This document shows, piece by piece, positions 32,901-40,156 of a stretch of DNA of 40,156 nucleotides. This stretch comes from Treponema sp. (GTDB lineage Bacteria; Spirochaetota; Spirochaetia; Treponematales; Breznakiellaceae), in contig JAISBR010000079.1 in assembly GCA_031266095.1 (NCBI GenBank), forward strand, positions 1 to 40,156. Direction: 5' to 3'. How positions within the stretch are numbered: position 1 is the first letter of the stretch; each line of letters starts with the position of its first letter. Under the pieces are notes generated by a model. That model saw only the letters and a program-made list of their open reading frames with translations, had not been told where the DNA came from and ran no database searches. A program made the translations under genes and the position numbers.

Positions 32901-33620
32901 ATGAAAAAAATATTTTGTGTTTGTTGTATTCTGTTATCCGTCATTAATCTGTACGCCAGGGGCATACAGGAAGACATTAAGTTAGCTGATGAAAAAGCCC
33001 GGCTCAGTTACGCCCTTGGCCTGCTGATAGGCGCTGACTTAGAACCCTCCGGGCTGGCTGTGGATTATACCGCCTTTGCCGATGGGCTGAAAACCGCTAT
33101 CGAAAAAGGAGAACCCCGCCTGGACCCGGATGAGGCTGTGGAAATTGTGCAGTCCGCCCTGCAGGCGGCAATGGTGAAGCGGGTTGAAGAAAGCCGGGTG
33201 GGAGAGGCGCAATTCCTGTTGGAAAACAGCGCCCGGCCGGAAGTGCAGGTAACCGTCAGCGGACTTCAGTATGAAGTGCTTACCGAAGGCGAAGGACAAA
33301 AACCGGGCCAGGCCGATACGGTACGGGTTGATTATGAGGGAATCCTGACGGACGGAACCGTATTCGACAGCTCCTATTCCCGGGGCGAGAGTGAAGATAT
33401 TCCCCTGAACCGGGTTATCCCCGGCTGGGCCGAGGGATTGGCGCTCATGAGTGTGGGAAGCAAATACCGCCTTTACATCCCCTCTGAACTGGCCTACGGT
33501 GAAACAGGCGTCAGTACGCTCATCCCTCCCTATTCGACGTTGATCTTTACGATAGAACTTCTGGAAATCCTGAGCCGGCCCGAGGCGGATTTCGAAGACG
33601 CCGCGGCTGAATCAGAGTGA
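32901..33620 (+). CDS. Second FKBP-type peptidyl-prolyl isomerase, paralogue
   Basis: Exported isomerase of 239 residues, similar throughout to the gene before it. The signal peptide runs to about residue 20 (LYARGIQ); Cys6, Cys8 and Cys9 are not in a convincing lipobox, so this copy may be soluble in the periplasm. Motifs VRVDYEGILTDGTVFDSSY, VIPGWAEGLALMSVGSKY and IPSELAYGETG are conserved. The acidic tail PEADFEDAAAESE is absent from the first copy. The tandem arrangement and seven-base gap suggest duplication with division into membrane-bound and soluble forms (inference). Confidence 0.9.
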   Translation: MKKIFCVCCILLSVINLYARGIQEDIKLADEKARLSYALGLLIGADLEPSGLAVDYTAFADGLKTAIEKGEPRLDPDEAVEIVQSALQAAMVKRVEESRVGEAQFLLENSARPEVQVTVSGLQYEVLTEGEGQKPGQADTVRVDYEGILTDGTVFDSSYSRGESEDIPLNRVIPGWAEGLALMSVGSKYRLYIPSELAYGETGVSTLIPPYSTLIFTIELLEILSRPEADFEDAAAESE

Positions 33621-33640
33621 AAGCGGCGGCTGGGCTGCTC

Positions 33641-34921
33641 CTACTGGGTCAAAACTTCTTCACGGTCGGCCAGGGTTACTTCCAGGACGCTGGCCCTGCC
33701 GTTCCGGAGAATCTCCACATTGATCTTTTCGCCGGGTTTGTTGTCCTCGAGGGCTGAGTAGAGATCCGCCAGGGTATTGGTTTTCATCCCGTCCACCGAG
33801 GTGATTATATCCCCGCCAAGGTAGATCACGCTGCGGCCGTACTGCACGGGCTCACTGCCCTGGCGGATACCGGCCCTCTCGGCGAAACCGTTCCGCCTGG
33901 TACGGGAAACCAGCAGGCCTGAATTGACCGGAAGTTTTGCATAACGAACTAGGCTGGGGAATATCTGTACGACCGTAGCGTCTATCCAGCCCCGCCGTAC
34001 CTTGCCGTAGCGGATCAGTTCCGTCACCACCCGTTTGGCAGTGTTCACCGGTACCGCGAAACCGATGCCCACCGATCCCCCGGAAGGGGAAAAGATCATC
34101 GTATTGATCCCTATCATCCGGCCCTGGGTGTCCAAAAGGGGGCCGCCGGAATTGCCGGGGTTTATCGAAGCGTCGGTCTGGATCATGTCCCGAATAACGT
34201 GCTGCCGGGAAGTCTGAATAGGCCGGCCCAGGCCGGACACAATGCCCACCGTCAGGGTCCGCTCAAGCGCGAAAGGATTCCCAATCGCCAGCACTTTTTG
34301 TCCCACCTTGAGGCCGCCGGAGTCGCCGTAAGGCACAACCCGCAGTTCCATTCCGCGGGGAGGATCAAATTTCAGCACCGCGAGATCATTTTCCGGATCC
34401 GTACCCACCACGGTTCCCTCGGCCTGAGTACCGTCGGCGAAATTGATAAACACCTTATAGGCGTTTTCAATAACGTGGTTATTGGTAAGCACATAACCCA
34501 TGGTGTCGATAATCGAACCCGAACCTGAACCTCCTTCCTGGGGAACCGGCTCCAGAAACCAGTTGATTGCCATGGTTTCGGTGGTAATATTGACCACAGC
34601 CGGGTTGAGGCGCTCGTAAATAGTTATATTATCCTGCTCTTCCTTGGTATAGGGAAGGACATCCGCCGCATTGACCGCCGCGGCCCCGAGCGGCAGAGGT
34701 TCGGTGTAATCAGGCCGCTGCCCGGACACCGGGGAAGATTCCGCCTCGACCCGCTCAGCGGCGGATATCTCCCTGCCCGCGTTTTCCGTCTCCGCCCGGG
34801 CCTCTTTCGCTTTTCCGGGGAGAATATCCAGGAACCCGACAACAAGAACACACAACAGCACTATCGTACCGCTCAGGAATGAAAAGAACAGAACCTGTCC
34901 CCGGCTGTACAGTTTTATCAT
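33641..34921 (-). CDS. HtrA/Deg-family serine protease with one PDZ domain
   Basis: Membrane-anchored periplasmic protease of 426 residues. One membrane segment lies at about 8-30, followed by a linker (30-90), a trypsin-like domain (about 95-310) and a single PDZ domain (about 325-420). The catalytic triad is visible: His in VLTNNHVIENA, Asp in DPENDLAVLKF and Ser in INPGNSGGPLLD. The set-up matches DegS or HtrA of spirochaetes. The chosen ATG has GGAGGG upstream; the frame continues 12 codons further without one. It is convergent with the FKBP genes, a neighbourhood of envelope protein quality control. Confidence 0.92.
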   Translation of the reverse strand: MIKLYSRGQVLFFSFLSGTIVLLCVLVVGFLDILPGKAKEARAETENAGREISAAERVEAESSPVSGQRPDYTEPLPLGAAAVNAADVLPYTKEEQDNITIYERLNPAVVNITTETMAINWFLEPVPQEGGSGSGSIIDTMGYVLTNNHVIENAYKVFINFADGTQAEGTVVGTDPENDLAVLKFDPPRGMELRVVPYGDSGGLKVGQKVLAIGNPFALERTLTVGIVSGLGRPIQTSRQHVIRDMIQTDASINPGNSGGPLLDTQGRMIGINTMIFSPSGGSVGIGFAVPVNTAKRVVTELIRYGKVRRGWIDATVVQIFPSLVRYAKLPVNSGLLVSRTRRNGFAERAGIRQGSEPVQYGRSVIYLGGDIITSVDGMKTNTLADLYSALEDNKPGEKINVEILRNGRASVLEVTLADREEVLTQ

Positions 34922-35003
34922 CGAATCCCTCCAAAGGACCGCAGGGCATCGAACCATGCGCCGCTTTCATTGTACTAAAAAAAAGCCGATAATAGAAGCG
35001 GAT

Positions 35004-36395
35004 ATGAGTCTCTTTATGCCTGAAAAATCATTCTTTCCCCTTGTTTTGGCAATCTGCCTTACCGTTGCCGGCTTTATCCCCGTTTGCGGCCTGGACCTGC
35101 CCATCTCATGGATCAGTGATGATTCGTCCCTGCGGATAAGCCTGAAAGATTCTTTGCTTACCGAAATCCCCGGCAGGGTGATGGGACGGCGGCCGGCTTT
35201 GTACAATCTGGACGGCGGCGGCAGGGTGGAACTGCGGATCGAGGCGGGCCGGGATGAATTTATGATCATCTTTGCCAGGGAACAGTTGGCGGACCGCGCC
35301 GCGTCCTATACCGGGGCTTTTCCCGGCTGGGCCCAGGGTTCCTGGATACTCACCCGCCGGAAGGACACCGGAGAGCCTACCCGCATCCGGGTGTTCCTCC
35401 GCAGTGATCCCTGGATGTATATCCAGTTCCGGCCTTCCGGCGCGGACAAGTGCCTGATGGACGTGGTACTTCACGAGGCCTACATAACCCGTTCCCTGTC
35501 CCTGCCGGTTCCCTTTGAGCGGCTCTACACCATGCCGCTCACCGAAGCGCTGAGCCTTGCGGGGAACAGATTTCCCCGGCGGTATTTTGAACCTGACCCG
35601 GCCCTTTACCTCGGCCAGCGGCGCTTTATTGCCGGGGTTCGGGAACGCCTGCCGGAACTGAGCTTCGCCGACGACGGCGCTATTGACGAAGACGGGAATT
35701 ACGTGTTTATCAATAACCTGGAACCGCAGGCCGCGCCCGGTTCCGGCCGGCCGGGGGGCCTCAACTGCTCGGGCTTCGCCAAATGGCTCGTGGACGGCAT
35801 CCTTCGGCCGGTAACCGGAAAACGGCTTGCCGTCCCGCCGCTGAAAGCGCGTTTTGGAGAGCGGGGTTCCTCCTTCACCGATGTGTGGGAAGAACTGCGG
35901 GATCCCTTTTTTGGCCTCGACTGGATCAGAAACCTCGCGGCGGCGGCATGGACCACCCTCCGTTCCCCGGTATACGGCGTCCTTGCGGAATTCGAGGTCC
36001 GAAACGAACCTTTCTCTCAGGTGATTATCCGCGACGGCGGAACCGCCGCTATCCGTTTATATCCCGGCTTTCTCGAAAACGCGGGTTACGGCATCGAAGG
36101 ACTCCAGCCCCTGCTCTATACCCTGGCCGTTGACGACCCGGGCTCGTTCTACCTGGCGGCGGTAAACACCGAAATGGGGCCTCCCACAACCCAGGATAAC
36201 CCCCGCGGCCGGCCCCGGATGCGTCAATACTTTCACATCGCCGCGCTCGTCCCTTATTTCAGCGAATACGGCGAGTTTCGGGTCGCGGTATTTGAAAGCG
36301 CCGCCGAAACATCCTTCAACGCCTTCAAAACGCGCTATCCCGGTCACTATATCAACCTGGTACGTCTCCCCATCGAGGCGAGCTTTAACCCATAA
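35004..36395 (+). CDS. Exported protein with a Cys/His papain-like signature, function unknown
   Basis: Protein of 463 residues with the start used here. A signal peptide (about 10-32) ends near CGLDLP. I do not recognise the family. Around residue 250, GGLNCSGFAKWLVDG resembles the catalytic Cys region of NlpC/P60 or related papain-like enzymes, and RQYFHIAALVPYFSEYG near the end offers a matching His. PTTQDNPRGRPRMRQ precedes it. The gene is divergent from htrA, 82 bases away. An in-frame ATG 16 codons upstream is possible. Peptidase or amidase activity is inference. Confidence 0.6.
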   Translation: MSLFMPEKSFFPLVLAICLTVAGFIPVCGLDLPISWISDDSSLRISLKDSLLTEIPGRVMGRRPALYNLDGGGRVELRIEAGRDEFMIIFAREQLADRAASYTGAFPGWAQGSWILTRRKDTGEPTRIRVFLRSDPWMYIQFRPSGADKCLMDVVLHEAYITRSLSLPVPFERLYTMPLTEALSLAGNRFPRRYFEPDPALYLGQRRFIAGVRERLPELSFADDGAIDEDGNYVFINNLEPQAAPGSGRPGGLNCSGFAKWLVDGILRPVTGKRLAVPPLKARFGERGSSFTDVWEELRDPFFGLDWIRNLAAAAWTTLRSPVYGVLAEFEVRNEPFSQVIIRDGGTAAIRLYPGFLENAGYGIEGLQPLLYTLAVDDPGSFYLAAVNTEMGPPTTQDNPRGRPRMRQYFHIAALVPYFSEYGEFRVAVFESAAETSFNAFKTRYPGHYINLVRLPIEASFNP

Positions 36396-36429
36396 AATGA
36401 TTATAAAACAGAGGAAAGACCTCAGGCCG

Positions 36430-37677
36430 CTAAAACACCGCCAGCGTTAAGCCCATCTCAAACTTCCACAGGGCGGCTTTCTTCGGGGCCACGTCCCCTA
36501 ACTGCGGCAGAAACACCCCGCTCCCAAACGTCAGGTACAGGTCCGACACCGGATTCGCCACCAGGCTCATGTACGCCTCCCCTCCCAGCGCGTACTTGTC
36601 CGCGTGTATCTCCACACCGGTCCACTCCACCGGTGTCAGCTTTGAGCTCTTCAAAAAGTACGACGCCGACAGCTGCGCCGAAAACGTCTCATGCAGCCGC
36701 GCCGTGTACGCCGCCCGCAGGTGCGTCAGCCCAGACAGTTTCGCCTGTAACACTTCCCCCTGCGTTACCGTTGTCAAAGGCATAAAAAACCCCAGCGGCG
36801 TGTCGTCCGCCTTCCCCGAACCGTAGCGCCCGGTCAGCGAAAACTGGTCCCGTATTGCCGTCGGCGGCATCCATGCCAGCCCCAGCTCCGCCGCCAGCCC
36901 CAGCTTCGCCTCATCATCCGGCGTTTGTAATAACTCCAGCGCCCCGCCCGCCTCAAACACCAGCTGGTTCTTGTAGGGCATTGTCACCTTCCCCGCGAAG
37001 TACTCGCTGTGGTAGCGGTCGTCCTCCCCGTTCAGGTCAAACTGCCCCAGGGCCGCCAGTTTCACCCGCGCGAGGCCCCCTATCGCCGGGTGCTCCCAGT
37101 CAACCGCCGCCAACAGCCGCTGCCCTGCAAAGTAGGTAGCGACATCGTCGGAATCATACCCCCGGAGGAAGTCCACCTGGTCACGGGGGCTTACGGTGAT
37201 GTTGGCGGTTTTTTTGTACTGGAGCCCTGTGTACCAGGTCCCCACACTCAACACGCCTTCCCCGACGTCTTGCGCGAGCTGGGCGCCGTCAAAGAGACCG
37301 GCGGCTACGAGGCCCAGGGGGTCCACATACGTGCCCCGGCCAAAGCGGAAACCCGTGCCCCGGCCCGAGCGCAGGGTCACCTCCGTGCGGAGCAGTTCCG
37401 GTATCACGGCAAAGTCCAGGTTATCGACCCGGGGGGTGAGGGCGGCGGAGATATAGAGGTCCCCGTTGTCAATCAACATACCGGAAAACCAGGGGATAAA
37501 GCTGCCCGACCATTTCGCCAGGCGCATATCGCCGCTGAAGGCATCGTCCAGGCCGGCGGATTGTTTGAAGAGGAGGCCGAAGTCCACCGCCTCGAGGGGG
37601 GAGGCAAGGAAGAGGAGGACGCCGAGCAGCGCGCCGAGGCGTAGTTGTAAGTGTAGGTGTAACCGCGGGGTTTTCAT
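36430..37677 (-). CDS. Predicted outer-membrane beta-barrel protein
   Basis: Protein of 415 residues with a signal peptide (about 1-30, cleavage near PLEAVDFG). The rest alternates hydrophobic and polar residues with many aromatic girdle positions and ends in Phe, as outer-membrane barrels do. Repeated strand-like pieces include VKLAALGQFDLNG, LVFEAGGALELL and LTHLRAAYTARLH. No exact family is recognised; it looks like a spirochaete-specific porin-like protein. The open frame extends far upstream, but that part is the small exported gene read in another frame. ATG 37677 overlaps that gene's stop (ATGA), implying coupled translation. Confidence 0.7.
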   Translation of the reverse strand: MKTPRLHLHLQLRLGALLGVLLFLASPLEAVDFGLLFKQSAGLDDAFSGDMRLAKWSGSFIPWFSGMLIDNGDLYISAALTPRVDNLDFAVIPELLRTEVTLRSGRGTGFRFGRGTYVDPLGLVAAGLFDGAQLAQDVGEGVLSVGTWYTGLQYKKTANITVSPRDQVDFLRGYDSDDVATYFAGQRLLAAVDWEHPAIGGLARVKLAALGQFDLNGEDDRYHSEYFAGKVTMPYKNQLVFEAGGALELLQTPDDEAKLGLAAELGLAWMPPTAIRDQFSLTGRYGSGKADDTPLGFFMPLTTVTQGEVLQAKLSGLTHLRAAYTARLHETFSAQLSASYFLKSSKLTPVEWTGVEIHADKYALGGEAYMSLVANPVSDLYLTFGSGVFLPQLGDVAPKKAALWKFEMGLTLAVF

Positions 37678-38144
37678 TGGTACGCTTCCTCCGTAAGGCC
37701 CGGCCGGGCGGCAAGGATGCGGCCCAGTATAAAGAAGAGCTGGTCGCCCGAGACCGGCATAGCCGGGTCCGAGCGGTCCTGGATGACGCGGCGGTAGATA
37801 AGCTCTCGGTAGGCGTAATGGGGGCCGGGAAAGAGGGAATAGAAGAGACCGCCTTTGAGCTTGAAGGCCCGCATGACCAGGAAGGAAACCTGCCCCAAAC
37901 GTGCGGGGTCTCCGGAACCGGCGGCAACGGGGAGCCAGCCGCGGTCTTGGGCAAAGCGGAAAGCGGCCTCCGGCTCGACCGGAGCGCCGGTATCCGCGGC
38001 TTCCAGGACAAAGCGGGCCGCCGCGGCGTAAGACAGGGAGGACGACTCCAGGGCGGCCTCCAGTTCGTCCGCGGTCTGGGCCCTGGCCGCCGTCGTCAGC
38101 GCCAGGAACGCCGCCGCTATTACTATACTCATAACGTTTCGCAT
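37674..38144 (-). CDS. Small exported protein coupled to the beta-barrel gene
   Basis: Protein of 156 residues with a clear signal peptide (1-22, cleavage after ARA-QTA). The mature part is Ala-rich and helical (about 25-75), then GQVSFLVMRAFKLKGG and PGPHYAYRELIYRRVI. It looks like a conserved spirochaete protein, with weak likeness to surface-layer-homology-type modules; I cannot name it. Its stop overlaps the start of the downstream barrel gene by four bases, so the two probably act together in the envelope. Confidence 0.7.
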   Translation of the reverse strand: MRNVMSIVIAAAFLALTTAARAQTADELEAALESSSLSYAAAARFVLEAADTGAPVEPEAAFRFAQDRGWLPVAAGSGDPARLGQVSFLVMRAFKLKGGLFYSLFPGPHYAYRELIYRRVIQDRSDPAMPVSGDQLFFILGRILAARPGLTEEAYQ

Positions 38145-38225
38145 ATTTTCTCACTTTGGCGCCGTGCGCCGAGTCTCCTTCTATATTATAGAGAAAACAG
38201 CATACATCTTCCAGGGGAAAAACAC

Positions 38226-38249
38226 AAGCGCACGGTCCGCCGCGCGCTT
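38226..38249 (-). terminator. Rho-independent terminator of the NHL-repeat gene
   Basis: AAGCGCACGG (38226-38235) faces CGCGCGCTT-type sequence (38240-38249), one mismatch, and on the minus strand is followed by GTGTTTTT (T run at 38218-38222). A further CCGTGCGCTT at 38317-38326 could also pair with the first arm. Confidence 0.65.
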
Positions 38250-38329
38250 GATGATTCTGTTCCCCGAATGACGTTCCGTCCGCTGCTATGTGCTATGTGT
38301 TCTCCGCAATTCGGCGCCGTGCGCTTTTC

Positions 38330-40120
38330 TCAGGGCACTATCTTGCGGATACGGTGATCACCGGTATCCCCCACATAGAGATTCCCCGCGCCGTCTACCG
38401 CTATGCCTTCGGGAGAGTCAAATTGCGCCGTCATAAGGGTTCCATCGTCGGAACCGGCCGTCCCGTCGCCGGCAAGGGTCGTCACCACTCCTGTGGCAAT
38501 CACTATCTTGCGGATACGATTATTACTAGAATCCGCCACATAGAGATTCCCCGCGCCGTCCAGCGCCACGCCTCTGGGCCTATTAAATCGCGCCGCCGTA
38601 CTAAGTCCATCGAGATAAGCGCCCGTCCCGTCGCCGGCAAGGGTCGTTACATCTCCGGCGGGGGTAATCTTACGGATACGATTATTACTGGCATCCGCCA
38701 CATAGAGATTCCCCGTGCCGTCCGCCGCCACGTCCTGGGGCGTATTAAATCGCGCCGTCGCACCGGGTCCATCGGCAAAACTATTCGTCCCGTCGCCGGC
38801 AAGGGTCGATACGTCTCCGGCGGGGGTAATCTTGCGGATACGATAATTAAGGGTATCCGCCACATAAACATTTCCCGCGCCGTCCACCGTTACGCTTCTG
38901 GGCCACTGAAATCGCGCCGCCGTACTAAGTCCATCGAGATAAGCGCCCGTCCCGTCGCCGGCAAGGGTTGTTACGTCTCCGCCGGGGGTAATCTTGCGGA
39001 TACGATGATTATCTCTGTCTGCCACATAGAGATTTCCCGCGCCGTCCACCGCCACACCGTTGGGTGAACTAAATCGCGCCGTCGTACCGGGTCCATCGGC
39101 AAAACCTGATGTACTGCCGGCAAGGGTCGATACCACTCCGGTGGCAATCACTATCTTACGGATACGATTGTTACTGTAATCCGCCACATAGACGTTCCCC
39201 GCGCCGTCCATCGCCACGCCTCTGGGCTGATTAAATTGCGCCGTTGCACCGGGTCCATCGGCAAAACCGGCCGTCCCGCTGCCGGCAAGGGTTATGACAT
39301 ACCCGCCGGGGTACACAAGGTTTACCGTGTAATCGGTGGTGAAGCCGCTCCCCGCGCCCACCCTGAAGGCCGGGCCGGTTCCCCGGGCGAGGGTCTCCTG
39401 CTTCGGCTCGCTCACATAGGCCGAGGTAGTCAGCCCGTTATTGGTAATAGTTATGTCCTGTTCCGCGAGCGCCTTGCTTACGTTTATCTGCACGGCCTCC
39501 GTGGGGTCATAGCTGTTCAGCTGCACCGTATACACCGCGTTTCCCGAGTAGTCCGCGGTATAGGTCTGGCCCATGTAGTCCGCCGTAACGGCCGCCGGCA
39601 TGGTATTGTCAAATACCATGGTGATTATGACCTTGTTGGGCTGCCCCGGACCCACCTTTACCTTCGTGGAGCCGGTTCCCACGTGGACGTGCCCGGCGGG
39701 CAAATACGCCTCAGCCGCGGCCTGCCACTCCCCCTCCGCCAGGGGAACCTTGAGCGTGGGTTTCCCCGGCGGCGCGATGGCGGTTTTGACGGTCGAACCC
39801 TTGGTCAGGGTCAGCTTGAACTCCAGCTGGGCGATGGTCGCCCCGGTAATTGCGGAACGGGAAGCGGACTGTTCCGCGCCGGGGAGCGTGATGGTTACCA
39901 TGCTTTCATTGCCGTCCCCGCCGCCCTCGCCCACATTCACGGGATGGGAACAGGCAAGGGGGATAAGGCAGGCCGCCAGGAGCAGGAACGCCAGGGCGGA
40001 GAGGGCCTTTTTCGCTGTCTTTCGGTAGTTATTTACGCGAAACGTCCCTGGGGGGGGGGGGGGGGGGGGGCCGCTATTTTTAAATATACACCACGATCGG
40101 GAAAAATTGCACCCCAACAA
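38330..40120 (-). CDS. NHL-repeat beta-propeller lipoprotein, 5' end uncertain
   Basis: The supported part has a signal peptide with lipobox LIPLAC, a Ser/Gly-rich stretch, a beta-rich N-terminal region (about 80-290) and six NHL repeats of about 53-55 residues. Each repeat has the pattern TLAG-G..FADG-A.F..P.GVA.DG.GN.YVAD..N.RIRKI. Six blades would close one beta-propeller, usually a binding surface. No normal start codon with a ribosome binding site is visible: the frame passes through a 21-base C tract (seven Pro codons) to TTG codons at 40120 and stays open to the window end. Tract length therefore decides whether upstream codons stay in frame. Confidence 0.75.
   Translation of the reverse strand: MLGCNFSRSWCIFKNSGPPPPPPPGTFRVNNYRKTAKKALSALAFLLLAACLIPLACSHPVNVGEGGGDGNESMVTITLPGAEQSASRSAITGATIAQLEFKLTLTKGSTVKTAIAPPGKPTLKVPLAEGEWQAAAEAYLPAGHVHVGTGSTKVKVGPGQPNKVIITMVFDNTMPAAVTADYMGQTYTADYSGNAVYTVQLNSYDPTEAVQINVSKALAEQDITITNNGLTTSAYVSEPKQETLARGTGPAFRVGAGSGFTTDYTVNLVYPGGYVITLAGSGTAGFADGPGATAQFNQPRGVAMDGAGNVYVADYSNNRIRKIVIATGVVSTLAGSTSGFADGPGTTARFSSPNGVAVDGAGNLYVADRDNHRIRKITPGGDVTTLAGDGTGAYLDGLSTAARFQWPRSVTVDGAGNVYVADTLNYRIRKITPAGDVSTLAGDGTNSFADGPGATARFNTPQDVAADGTGNLYVADASNNRIRKITPAGDVTTLAGDGTGAYLDGLSTAARFNRPRGVALDGAGNLYVADSSNNRIRKIVIATGVVTTLAGDGTAGSDDGTLMTAQFDSPEGIAVDGAGNLYVGDTGDHRIRKIVP
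38340..39320 (-). repeat. Six tandem coding repeats of about 162 bp
   Basis: The motif GGCAAGGG (encoding part of TLAG) recurs at 38471, 38636, 38798, 38960, 39119 and 39284, giving periods of 165, 162, 162, 159 and 165 bp. The units are very similar at the DNA level. The third and fifth protein repeats share DGTGAYLDGLSTAARF, which suggests recent duplication or exchange between units. Confidence 0.9.
40050..40070. repeat. 21-base poly-G (poly-C on coding strand) tract
   Basis: An unbroken run of 21 G lies between the NHL-protein signal peptide and an AT-rich stretch with -10-like TATATT. Such tracts change length by slippage, and in treponemes they control outer-surface protein expression. 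Sequencing error in run length is also possible. Confidence 0.9.
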
Positions 40121-40156
40121 AATTCGTAATTTAAAAAAAAAAGCGTGCTTTTCCGA

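Noticed and set aside
37678..38154. N-terminal extension of the beta-barrel gene to 38154
   Set aside because: It reads the small exported gene in another frame and gives a Gly/Arg/Pro-rich sequence with no signal peptide at the start.
38340..39320. CRISPR array
   Set aside because: The regular repeats are about 162 bp, coding and without short repeat/spacer alternation; they encode NHL blades.

Overview
The window looks like chromosome of a spirochaete, most likely a Treponema-type gut bacterium (inference). Supporting signs are a paralogous pair of FKBP-type lipoproteins or exported foldases, spirochaete-style outer-membrane and lipoprotein genes, an integron-like cassette edge, and a 21-base poly-G tract of the kind treponemes use for phase variation. 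Most of the window is gene-dense and GC-rich. Three stretches are clearly more AT-rich: the left edge (1-1010), the O-acetylation pair (about 8.6-11.4 kb) and a lone acyltransferase gene (19.4-20.3 kb).

Left edge (1-1183): the tail of one possible cassette ORF, an attC-like recombination site (78-255), a cassette-like exported OB-fold protein, then a short inverted-repeat element and a sharp rise in GC. Region 1184-7992 (minus strand) is one tightly overlapped phosphate operon, pstS-pstC-pstA-pstB-phoU-phoB-phoR, which puts uptake, its signalling brake and its two-component system in one transcript. Upstream of pstS are four TTAACA-like hexamers spaced exactly 11 bp, a Pho-box array. Next come an XRE regulator with a perfect 12+12 bp palindrome at its start, and a divergent MBOAT plus SGNH/AlgJ-like pair for polysaccharide O-acetylation.

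Region 11.4-14.6 kb carries a FIST-domain protein and an aldehyde dehydrogenase, led by a perfect cre/LacI-type operator over a promoter and three 8-bp palindromes at 11-bp spacing. Region 14.7-19.2 kb (minus) is argC-argJ-argB with an Lnb/DUF4105-like membrane protein as its last gene. Region 19.4-27.0 kb (plus) holds a free-standing E2-type acyltransferase domain, a long dnaE with two C-terminal OB domains, a YggT-family gene and recG. Region 27.0-28.5 kb (minus) holds a SPOR-domain protein and coaE.

Region 28.5-29.4 kb is an hsp20 gene with a near-consensus sigma-54 promoter, four upstream dyads and a 16-codon basic leader ORF. It is followed by guanine deaminase, an MFS-type transporter (minus), two FKBP-type isomerases in tandem, an HtrA protease (minus) and an exported Cys/His protein of unknown function. 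The right end (36.4-40.1 kb, minus) has a translationally coupled pair (small exported protein plus predicted outer-membrane beta-barrel) and a six-repeat NHL beta-propeller lipoprotein whose 5' end contains the 21-base homopolymer. No tRNA, rRNA, CRISPR array or intact insertion sequence was recognised.
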